Assembly (NCBI RefSeq): GCF_017562075.2
Contig: NC_054084.1
Span: 11,394,745 to 11,458,744, forward strand
Origin: Anopheles merus
Taxonomy: Eukaryota; Arthropoda; Insecta; Diptera; Culicidae
Direction of reading: 5' to 3'
Length of the DNA stretch: 64,000 bases
A model generated the notes under the pieces. The model had not been told where the DNA came from. It saw only the letters and a list, made by a program, of their open reading frames with translations, and did no database searches. Each line of letters opens with the position of its first letter. Positions within the stretch are counted from its first letter, which is position 1. Shown here in pieces: positions 49,265 through 60,300 of this stretch. A program made the translations under genes and the position numbers.

Positions 49265-50700
49265 CCATGACCATTGTCCATTGCTTGTATGATCGTATCG
49301 GAAGCGTAATTAGCTACCACTACCCTTTAATAACCGAGCAATTGAAAATGGAACACGTCGATTTTGAAGATACTTATTTAATGAGCTTTAACTGCCGTTT
49401 CAAACAGTTTAAAACTGCTCGTTGTTTAACGAACTATTGGAAAATATTTTTTAATTAAACTGGGTGATCTTTATTTTTCAGAAATGAGTGGAAAACGATA
49501 TTAAAATGGAAGCTATAAATTGCTGACAGACGCCAAAAACTGTCGGACCATTTTATTAGCGGAGCAGCTCGCAATCGCGCCGCTTGATCGTGTCATGCAA
49601 GCACGCACTCATTGAAATGGCAGTTCCGGACCATGTGCTCACCAGTGTCACCGAGCGAGAGAAAGAGTGCGTTTCATTACGTTCCATCCATTTTCACAGT
49701 GATCACAGTCGAAGCGATCGTATCGTACAACAACTGGTGGAGCAATTAATTTCAATTTTCCCGTTTCCATCCAAAATATTCCACATCAATGTCAGAAAAG
49801 ACTGGTAGCTGCAAAAAAAGGGGTATTTTATTCAACATAATCACAAAGATCGGATCGCAAACCGCAAAAGTACAATGGTGAAAAGTGGCCAAGGCAGTAT
49901 GGATAGCTGCGGAACCATCCCCAAAAATAAGCCGAAACCAATGCGAAAAAAAACCGCCCAACTACCGCCCTTACGAATTGTTTTACCGTGCTTAGCCTTT
50001 ACTTAGCCGCAGGCGAAAGTTGCCCCCGGCCCTGCAACCTGCAACCAATCGGCGAGCGAAAGATCTGATGCGAAAGATGCCAATCACGCACACAATTCAT
50101 CGCTTTTCAGGCAATGAGATGAGCATTAAAATGGGTTTCCGCTTTCCCGGGCGGCAGCGTCGCAGTACGGCGTGCGCTTCCGGAAAGCGCATTCCTCCGT
50201 TTTAGCCGCAACTCCATCTGCCCGTCTGTCACACCTTTTCCGAGTAGGGCGGCTGATTTTGATCACCACTCGAACAATATGTACAATATGAGGAGGGGGG
50301 AGGAGGAAAAACTACTTCAACCAGTCAGCGCTGGAGACGAGTTTTCCAATTTTCCATGCTTCCAGTAGCAAGAAGTCGTTTGCAGCGCAACGCCCGCCTG
50401 GAGCGTACGGTTTGGCGGCAAACGCGGGGCGAGCATCTTCATCAAGCGCCACAGTAGCGAAACCATGACGACGCTGCTGCTGATGATGGAGAAAATTTGC
50501 TCACTGGAAGGGAAAACCGAACCCCCGTGCACTAGCGTAGAGGGTGCGAGCAAATGTGTGTGAGTGTGTTAGTAGAAAACGCGCCGACGCCAGCTTTGAT
50601 GGGCGATTTTATAAAGGCACCAACTCGCCGCCGTTTGCGGGCGCAGTTTATGGTAAAGGTGGGTTTTCTCCCGAGCATAACCGTTTGCTGCCAATGGAAA
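49265..50700. other. Non-coding DNA upstream of the lipase gene
   Basis: Contains a 49-codon minus-strand ATG frame (50317..50466, MVSLLWRLMKMLAPRLPPNR onward) after a TTCCCTTCCAG acceptor-like site; weak support only. Confidence 0.5.
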
Positions 50701-50719
50701 TGTGTTTTTTTTTTTCCAG

Positions 50720-50971
50720 CTCTGCCGTTTAATACGTGGGTAGGAACAGGTAAGTTCAACAAACTGTTTTTCTTTCATTTCTCTTCTTTTTTTGTTTTCC
50801 TGCCAACATTTGACTCATCTGCTCATCCGCTCACTCTCAGGGAACAGAAGGGAACAAGTTAGTGTGGTTTGGGGTAGGAACAGGGCCCACTTATCGCTAA
50901 TGAGCATCATAAATGTTCACTGCTTCGTGCAGTGCAGAGGACGCGGCGAGTGCATCGCAAGTGTGAATTAA
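50720..50971 (+). CDS. Candidate two-exon fragment (30-nt microexon plus terminal exon), low confidence
   Basis: A run of eleven T and CCAG ends at 50719. Thirty bases follow (open as LPFNTWVGT in one frame), then a consensus GTAAGT donor at 50750. A 91 bp intron with a long pyrimidine tract ends CTCTCAG at 50840. The next exon continues the same frame through NRREQVSVVWGRNR and on to a TAA at 50969..50971, about 42 codons. Intron size and sites are typical for this genome. No upstream start is certain: a phase-compatible donor GTAAAG near 50652 has no ATG in its frame. The product resembles nothing I know. Confidence 0.22.
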
Positions 50972-50974
50972 CGA

Positions 50975-53900
50975 TCGGGTTAATTTGGGCGATCTCAATC
51001 GCAAGCACCAACGTTATTATGCTCACGTTTCATGCACTCTTCACCCTGCAATCTTTTTGCGAGGTAGGTTGAGGATGCGACTAACATTAGAGTGGGAAAT
51101 ATTATGGTTAAATCTATGCCATTAATCTTCCAATCTATTGTGAGAACTATGCGCAGCCTTTCGTTAGGTTCTTGTGGAGTAGTTTCTACAATGCATGTCT
51201 CTCATCTTAAAAAGAGCTTATCAAAAACTAACAAGCCATAAAGTGAACATTCTTATTACAGTTTCATTCAAAATCGCAATCCTAATAACCGCCTCAAGCT
51301 ATTCCCTCCTTTCAAACCTGCTTAATCAGACGATTTTATTTAAACGTGTCAAACATCAAAATTCCTCCAATACTCGACCACACACACAGGGCAGCAACAC
51401 CAACGCAAGCTTCCCTTTCACGCAGCTCTCGGGATCGATAATTTATGCCACCAGTGCTTGACGTCCGCTGCTAATCGAGGCGAAATATTTATGAAGGAAA
51501 CACTTCCAAGGACGACGCCTACCGACGCCGTTCCTCGAATGGAGTTTTGAGCAAACACATCGGAGTTCCACTGCACTGCAAGAAACGCTAATTTGTTCGC
51601 ATTCGATCGTGTCCTCCGATCGTGTACATACGCTCTCTGTAAGGGTTTGGTTGCAACTGTTCTGTTCCGGAGCGGTGCCACCAAACATGTTTCAACCAAT
51701 TCCGAAGCGAATTCCCATTCCCGCGGCCATGTTCGCACCCTTTTACAGGCTCTGCTGCGTGACATTCTGCTGCTGCTGCGGCATGTCGGCACGTGTCGCG
51801 CGGTAATGGCACAACACCAGAAGCCCACAGTCGATCGGTTCGCTGCCAACGTGAAGAAGAATAAAAAGCAACCACGGTTCGAGCCATTTCGATATAAAGT
51901 CGAACAATGAGTACAACAAAACCGGGCGTTGAGACATCGCAGAAAGGTAGGTGCTGTTGGTAGGTGCACCGTACCAAAACCTTGCTCGCTTGCGCGCCTA
52001 GTTGCGCGGTTTCGGAAGCAAATGTCAAGGATCTGGAGGATCGTGTATGTTGTCGCGACGGCGTGACAGCTATTGAAGGCGAATCTTCCAACTCTTCCAA
52101 CTGGGAACGGTGTGTAAGAGCAGAGAGTACTGGTTACGATTTGTAACAAGCGATGGGAGATTGAAAAGACTTCAAATTAGCGTACTAACAATACGGGTGA
52201 GTGTGCTAACAACGTCATCAACTGAAGATGAGACTCCGATCGAGAGGGCTTACGGAAATTCACACCCCGATCCAAACATTCCCAAAAGCCTATACGCCTT
52301 CGTGAGGTGTGGTTCTCGCTTACCTATTGATGGATGATTGGATTGACCTTTTAACGGGCCGAACTGCGCCACAGCCCAGATAATAGGACCTTGCCCTTGC
52401 GAGGACGGCACACCGTTACAGTACACGGAAGGTGTCCGAAATGTGTTGTGTTGAGTTGCGAGTGGCGAGTAATTGTAGGCTCAGTCTTCTTCTGACACTG
52501 GGCGCCATCAATAATGAGATGATATATTTACGAGGTCATCCACTTGACATCTGCATACCACGAGCCCTCTGGTCAGTCAGAAAAAAACACCCAAAAACAA
52601 ACAACAATCCAGAATCCTTCAAGCTAATTATGTATTTCACTTCTAGCTGAGCGGGGTCGCAATGGGAACTGTTGACCGAGGCGATTTGAGACCATTGTTT
52701 CAGCCTCGGACAAGTGCGGGGCCTCCGTAAAGGCCTCTAACACCAAACACCAACCAACGGTACCAAGGAGGGCGATAATTGCAGGTTACGGGCCCTCTCG
52801 CACTTAACTCGAGATCGTGTGCTTTTTGGAAGATCACGGCGTTAGGAAGATTGTGGCGCGGCGTGGCTTCTGAAGAGAGGCGTTTAGCCTCCATGTATGC
52901 CCAATTCCACGAAGCGGGTGTGATTGATGAAGGTGAGGGTTTTTAGGAAAATTGGATGAGCTTATAATAAGCGGACCCGCTCGGATCGCTTTGTGGAGCA
53001 CTTCTTTTTGTTGGGTAAAGGTTAAACGGAAGAGATTTATTAGTCTAGCACCTCATAAAGCGCATTTAAGGATGGGTAATGAATGGGCTTAACACAGGGG
53101 GATTAGAAGATGTTTTGATAATGTTATTGGGTCGTTATTGCGGTCGGGGGATGAAGAGGATCATCCCTGTGTCCTAGATTTATAATCGCAAATGGGGTAC
53201 ACCTTCTTTAGTGTGTTGATCCTGAAGTATTTTTTTCCGCAAGCAAGCAACAATACGAAGCTCAAGCCGGACAGAAAAAAAAGACTCGACCGCATTGAAG
53301 ACCATAAATAATCCCTTCAAAGACTGTGGCGCATAATAAGTCAATCCACCACCTAACAAAACCACCAAGGAACGGGAAGCCCGATCAATTAATCTTCCCC
53401 CGAACCACCCGGTTTCTGGCAGCGGTTTCGTGTACATCAGGAAGTTGTATGGGGGCCATTTATACAAGCCAAACCCAACGCCGTGTGGAATATTGAACTC
53501 GTGCGGGCGATCTCTCTGTATCAGATTGACGCAAAAATCCAAGCGTCCCAGCATCAATCAACTGTAACCAATCAGTAACCCGACCGAAACACGCCACGGC
53601 CTCTCCAGTCATCTCTCCGGTCATCCTCGGCTGAATGCTTCCAATCGTCCCGGGGAGCACTTGTTGTTTTATTGATTGACGGACGGGACGCGGTAAAGGT
53701 TATTATTACCAGAAATTGAAACAAGTTTGAAGGTCAGACACTTCAGCAATGATGCCCGCGCGCATGCTCTCTCCTCTACCGAATGTCCTAGATAGAAAGG
53801 TTGACCACTGAGGCGCACTAAAGGAAGAGATCGGTGCGGAACGTGCTTTTGGCCTACTTACAGGACTGCGCAAAAACCGGCCCGCTGATGCTGACGCGAT

Positions 53901-54850
53901 CCTGTTGTGTTAGTAGCGCGTGCAGGTCGCACTATGATTTGCTCTTTACTTTGTTACCGATTCCAGAGGTGCTCCAGTTTGTAGGTCATCCCTTGGCCCT
54001 AAAGCGAAGCGAATTGTGATTCTCAAGCAAAACCTTTATGGCGGTAGGCGACGACTGTTGAGCTTTTTTCTTCTTCCGTTCGAATATTTAATCCGAGTTT
54101 TCGATCGGATTGAATGTCATCCGAGATATAGTCCATCAAGCGATTAAGCCGCCCGGACTTAAGCACCCAAAGTCCAAGGCAACCACCAGAATGTTCTTGA
54201 AGAACATTCCGCAGGCTCTTGACTCCTGCGGGACTCGTTTCTCACGGCCAACCTCACGGGATCGCCAATCAAGTGCGATCGTCGATTGCGAATGACATAC
54301 ACTCATAAATAAAACAATCCTTACATTGCTGGGCTAAACACCGGGGCGCAGTACCGCGGGTACTGGAATAATTTCAGGAAGTAAAAGTAGCTCCTACCGA
54401 TCGGTTGCGATCATGCGCACACGCTGCGATTTAGTATTGTTTCTTGCTTGTACGCGTTGTACAAGTGTGTCTGTTTGTTTTTGCACACCGCAACAGCTTC
54501 GATTCGAGCTGAAGGTCGTCCAGCTGCTTACACGAGCGATAGCGTGCGCCGGCGACTCCAAGAGAATGGCAGTAGATTGATCCCGTTTTTTTTTTTTTTG
54601 TTTGCTTCTCCAAACTATCCGTTGCGGAACGGAGAACGCTCGATCGAACGCTTAACTACGCTCAAACGCGTAGAACTTGGGCGAGCCGGTTTGACGATGG
54701 TAATGGCGACCGAAAGGTGCTTGATCGGGACACGATCTCGATGGAATTTTCCACCGTCCATCAACTGAGGGTGGTGGCGGTGGTGGTTTGATTTGTGCCA
54801 GGTGACACATTAATGACAGAGTGTGCCGCGGCGCTTGCTGGTTGCTTGAA
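50975..54850. other. Non-coding stretch, no gene recognised
   Basis: Overlapping open frames at 51418..52149 on both strands, one plus frame ending CCVTFCCCCGMSARVAR, and a 125-codon minus frame at 53180..53557. None has a recognised domain or consistent splice context. Confidence 0.5.
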
Positions 54851-54855
54851 CTCAC

Positions 54856-54934
54856 CTCGCCAATTCTGACCACGATGGATACGATTGCGTGGTTGGTACG
54901 CGTTAGCAGCCAGATTAAGACATTGACCAGCGTG
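54856..54934 (-). CDS. Candidate internal or 5' UTR exon, low confidence
   Basis: Minus strand: acceptor-like CAATTTTAG, then 79 bases, then a strong GAG|GTGAGT donor. One frame is open as TLVNVLIWLLTRTNHAIVSI and six further residues ending RIGE; a second frame is also open. There is no in-frame ATG. It lies 8 kb upstream (minus sense) of the ratchet-like site at 46877, so it could be the exon preceding the long intron. Confidence 0.2.
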
Positions 54935-54939
54935 CTAAA

Positions 54940-57205
54940 ATTGCTAGTTCGATGAAATGGTGGCGTTTATCGTGCCACCGCCACCAGACTTCGTCCGTGC
55001 GTCCAAGCGAACTGAACATAATTCATGCTTTAATTCCAACATTATTATTATAATTTCCGCATACCGCCCGAGACTGGTCGGTCCAAATCTTAGATAAGCT
55101 AACTATCGCTTTAGAAGCCGGAATGAAGAAGTCTGACCTTCGCGTAATGGAATCGTTTTTTTTTGCCATCAAATGGCCTCAACACGCCCCATACTAAATG
55201 TGCCCCCTTGCTTAAACCTTGTGGTGCGTGCTCAGCTGCCGTAGTTGCTCAATATGACCATAATTTTAATGATCAATTCAGATCATGCTACCAAATTAGC
55301 TTTGCGCAGGCGGATGCTGGATGCTGCTGGAAGAAAGGTTGCGACCCTATTAAGAGAGGAAGTCAACAGGCCGAGGTCGAACCAATTCCGAGCAGCGCTG
55401 AACTTCAACTCGTGCCAACCGGTCCAAGCTGAACACATTTAATGGTAAAGCGATGTGATTGAATCGGTAAAAACAGGGGAGCAAATGAAGTGAAGCAATG
55501 ATTCGGTGTGGGGCTTTAACCGAGCAGACCTGTCAACGCATTGGAAATAATGGCTCCGTTGACATCCGGCCGCTAACAAACACGAGAAGCTCCTGCTGGC
55601 ACGTCGTCTGTCGTTTGTCACCACCCGACGACGAAAGGGTTCTTGCGACGCAAGCCAAAGAAAGCCATTACCGAATGCTGGTGATGAAGTAATAGCTCTG
55701 TGCTACCATTATTGCTTTTCTCTCTGTCTCTTCTCTTGCTAGTCTTGCCTCCCCTTATGACATCACGCATGTGCATGTGGGGATTTAAATTAGATAATCC
55801 AAAGCGCTGGCAGAACCTCCCCCAACGGGTTGCACCATTAATGTGCAAACCTGGCAGCAGACACTGCAGAGCAAAAAAAAAATACGACAAAAAGGGAAAA
55901 ATGGATAATTGTGCATGCGCACCAGTCAATCCGTTGCTCTCTCTCTCTCTCTCTCCCGCCCTTGCTGTCCGGTGGTTTGTGTGGGGTGACTTTCGATTTC
56001 GTTCGATGCACTCTCATTGGCAGGAAATTGGCTGACTTTGGGCATGCGGGAGACGCAAATACTTTGAGGTGGGGGATGGGGGAGCTGTACCAACGCACTC
56101 ACCTCGGTTGGGTCTGATGGATGGGTAGAGCTGACAGTGACATCAGTGAAACTGGACGGTAACGCACGGTTACGATTGCGACCTGTGTGCGCAAAAAAAA
56201 AAAATCCCCCCCCAATGGGTTCCAACTTTCTTCGCGATTTTGTCGTTCACCCTTTTTCATCCTGCTTCACTGCAAGCCGCCGCACGTGCCCGGGAAGGTT
56301 TCGGTAATGAATGTGTTTCATAAAATCGATACACGTGGGCGAGGGGAAGGGTTTGGCAGACGGTTTTGGAGTCGGAGAGGGATGTTCAATTATGCAATTT
56401 AATTCGTTTTCAATTGGCCCAAGAAGATTGGCTTGGGAAGATGGGCGGAACTGGAGCATGTGGAGTTAGAGTTTGGAGAGTTTAGTTGGATGAAGAAGGG
56501 ATTCGTGCATGAGGGACTTTGGATAAAGGCTGTACATTGGGTTTATGTGGTACTTGGTTAAACATTACCGACAATGCATAGTTGCAGAAAACTTTATCAT
56601 TTTTTAATTAAACTGATTAGAGTATTACTATAAATTCAACGTACTATGTTGAGGAAAATGGAACTTAAAGTAAGATATACATCTTCTTACATGCTTGGTT
56701 CATCATAATTCATTCATCTTAAATTTGCTTTAGAACACATATCACACATGATATCTTCAATTTCGGAATAATTTCGGCACGGAAAACGTGTATGGTTATC
56801 TTTACTAAATACTTAGGATATAGAGGACAAAATTATCAATATTCCAATAAGAATATCTGGAAGATCTGAAAAATTTCTCACATCAGAAAAGAATAAATTA
56901 ACTAAACCTTCGCCCCAAAACATATAAAAGGAAAAAAACAACTATATGGTGCGTATTTATGAAAAAGAAATTAAATATACCATCAATTGAATATAAAGCT
57001 ATGGATAAGATAAAAAAAATAATAAAATAAGAAACAAAGCATCTAATCTTCTTTAAAAAAAAACTCTGATACAAAAATTTCAGATACAATTTTGAATTAT
57101 CTGAGGAGTGTAGAAAACTAAATAAATCCTGCTGCGGAGCCATAATTAAACATGATACGTTAGAAAGATTGAAGAAAATATTTTAAGGTATTTACACCGG
57201 CACCC
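54940..57205. other. Non-coding stretch, no gene recognised
   Basis: GC-moderate to about 56500, then AT-rich. CT microsatellite at 55937; no supported gene. Confidence 0.6.
55937..55955. repeat. (CT)n microsatellite
   Basis: Nine CT units. Confidence 0.95.
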
Positions 57206-57210
57206 ACAAT

Positions 57211-57377
57211 CTGATGACAGCTCCACAGTATGCTTGCAAAATTCCCCCAGTCGATTGCAACACTCCCCTATATGATTGCAAACTTCCACGGCTTGCTTGC
57301 AACATTCCCCTACCGATTTGCAATATTCCCCCAAGTGATTGAATTATATACCCTTATATGATTCGAAACCCTGTATA
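57211..57377. repeat. Degenerate 21-bp minisatellite encoding a Cys-containing heptapeptide on the minus strand
   Basis: Five clear 21-bp units lie at 57231..57251, 57252..57272, 57273..57293, 57294..57314 and 57315..57335 (plus-strand pattern GATTGCAACATTCCCC plus five variable bases), with decayed units on both sides. Read on the minus strand the units keep frame and give heptads such as VGECCKQ, IGECCNR and LGEFCKH within a 62-codon open stretch (57146..57334). That stretch has no ATG, and an upstream TAA closes the frame. The surrounding DNA is AT-rich and non-coding. It is either a chance open minisatellite or a remnant of a coding repeat. Confidence 0.75.
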
Positions 57378-57379
57378 TC

Positions 57380-60300
57380 CGATGGATGGAGATCTTCTTC
57401 TTTAAATTGAAAGCTAAAAAATAGATAAAATATCAACTAAAACCCCTAAAATAAGACTGTATCTTTACTTTACTACTTTAGTTAAAATTCCATCTTAACT
57501 GTGCAGTCTCAGGCTGGGTAATAATGCTGAAATGATATTATACATCTCGCTGCTCCCTCCTTCATAAAGTTCCTACCTATTCCTCTGATTGCTCAACCGA
57601 TGGTATAAATTACTTTTTATTAGCTCAATTTTCTCACCGGAAAGGAAAAACTAACAACCTAAACTGTATGATAAACTAATATTCCATTAATTCATCTCTT
57701 ATGAATTATTACTCCGATTACAAATTGCACACCGAAAACCATTGACGAAAAGATTTAAACTATCAAATAAATTTCCCTCATGCTGCGTCCAATTAACCGA
57801 AAGAATAATTGCACTTCCCTATTTTTTTGCAAAACTCCTTTCACTCTCTCACCATCTCCCGAGCTGGGCGGCCAAGCCGGCAGAAACTGTAAATTGTTTT
57901 AAATTAAGCCATTGAATTAAACTAAACTGTCCGCGGCGAATAAACACCCTGTCCCTGGGGGTGCAAGCTTTCTCACCTGCTTTTCCCATTACATTTTCCA
58001 TCGAACGAACGCTTGGTCTCACGACGCGATGGTGCGGGTTCTCGCGCACATTCGCGCCGCTGTGCTAAAAAAGTTGCAAACTTTCCGACCACTGTCCGTG
58101 TACAACCGACCGGGTGGGTCTGGGTAATTATCGTGAACTAACTTCCGCCAGTTCCGTTTTGCTAGCTCTCCCACTGCCGAGCATTCGCGGGATGGACGAT
58201 TCCTCTAATTGAATCTTAATGACGGAACGGTGACCAACGCTAATTCGGTAACCGCCACTGATTACACGTAGTAAAAACGGAACAATTGCCCCCATCTAAT
58301 GGTCTTCTTCAGCTTTTCGCTCAGTTTTTGTCTGCCCAACTGTAAAAATAAACCTCTACAAAACTTTCTCACAGCCTTAAGCACCGTTTGGCCTTGCCGA
58401 ACGTACGGCGTTAGTCCCGCAAACTGTGGGAGGGTCGGAAGTTGGGCGACCTTCAAAGCAAAACACACACAAGCAAAAGAACGCGACCGTGCAGCCTCCC
58501 GAGAATGTGCAGCTCAATTAGACAATTAGTAAACAAAAAAAAACGGCTACAAAATGGCCCCAAAACGCCCGTCCGATATTGCACAATGGCGCACCGCTCG
58601 ATGGGTCGTTGGGGTTTTCCGAGCCGTGTCGCTGATAAACGCGCGATCTACGACCGATCGGCGGACCTTCGATTCATTAGACGCGATCTTCAATCGGCAA
58701 ACACGAATCACGGCGAATGCCAAGCACAAATTGCAAACCCCGGCAATAGTTTCCCGTTCCCCTTTACCACGCTGGGCGAGTGTGAACCGTATCACGGTCG
58801 CGGTCTTGGAAGTGTTTTGGACCCTAACACCAGGCTCATTAGTCTCCACCGCATGGGTTTGCGTCTTTCTTCTCTTGCTGAAGATCGCGCACTCCGCCAT
58901 CGCCGTTTCGACCGAGGAAGCGAGATATTGATCGATGGTTTACTGGTCCGATCGGTTCACCGTTACCGTTTGGCCGAGTGGGCCGAGGCCACAACATCGT
59001 TGACTCACGCCTTCGTGCACCTACCCGTCCAGTGGTACAATTAACACCACACACGAGGACCTCTACCGCAGTCAACTCATCATCATCACTCAACATTCTT
59101 GCACCGGGGTTGGGTTGGGTCCAGTCCACATACCACCCGCCTGGCAATGACACTGAGCGCGTTTCAGCACTGCCACTCCGCAAGCCGAGTGATGCCGAAG
59201 TGCACCAGTTACCAGCAGTGCCAAACGTGGCATTGAACATTGAACACTTTTACGTGACTGCGAGCGAAACGAAAACCTTCAGCAAAGACAGACAGTAATA
59301 GACGCGAGCAGATAGCTGGTGTACACAGTGGTTTTGCTCCACTTTTGGGTGGAGGTACCCTCTTTTACGGCTATATAAGGAACTCTCAACACTCGGGAAC
59401 CTCGAACCGAAAACAAAAAAGTATTATTTTTGCACTTTCCACTTGATACGAATGGGCGGCAAATGTTGATTCCAGGCAGGGTGCACACACACACACCCCA
59501 TTTTTGGGTGGAACAAAACATTCCACGCTTCCACCTATCCATCTATTGACCTCTCTGCACGATATTTGACAGGATAATTGGCGTGGTGGCCTGCTAAAGC
59601 CCCCTAATCCACACACCCCGAAAGCACCGCCACGGACGGAAACGATCGCACCAGATTGAGGTGTGATATTGTAGTTCCTTAAAAGTGCATACCGCAGGCC
59701 GGAGCGGTTTATGTCAGCTGTTTGATGAGGATTAATGCCGGATATCGGGCAGGGCTGATTAGTAAAAGTGTGCCACCACCGGGGCCGATGCGAGCGGTGC
59801 TCCGTCGCTGACCTAGACCTGCTTTTGTTTGGGGTGGATTTTCTGGCCGCTTAACCTCCACCCAGGTATGGGCAGTGGCGTTCATGTTCTGTCAGATCCA
59901 CACACACGCACGAACGCAAGCCAATGGATTCAATATTGAGGAAGCTATAAAATGCTTTTATATACTCCGAACAAGCTCTTTTATAGTGCGTCACACGGCG
60001 AAGGCGAAGCGAGCATCGGCGCTGGCAGCGATCGACAAACTCCAATCGCACCATCTGGAGTAAACGCATTAATAAAAAAACGACAACAAAATCGAGGTGT
60101 CTATCTGCACGATCACGATGTCGATCAGAAATACATTCCACGCGATGTTCTAGTGCGCACCGTTTGCTGCTACTCCGCTCGCTCGTACCCGTTCTGTGTC
60201 TTGGCACTGTTCAGTATCTCGACACTCTCTGGCCCTTTTTGCTCTGAACGACTGTGTCGACGTGTTTGCCGCAAAGGCTCTTAAATTAACCTGTCATTCG

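Noticed and set aside
50317..50466. 49-codon minus-strand frame MVSLLWRLMK onward
   Set aside because: A hydrophobic start and an acceptor-like upstream site are suggestive, but nothing follows (no poly(A) signal, no neighbour exon).
51418..52149. 243-codon minus frame and overlapping plus frames
   Set aside because: All frames are open together because stops are rare in this GC-richer patch; no motif, start context or conserved pattern.
53180..53557. 125-codon minus frame with FNIPHGVGFGLYKWPPYNF
   Set aside because: Reads like protein locally but has no recognised homology, no splice sites and no promoter.
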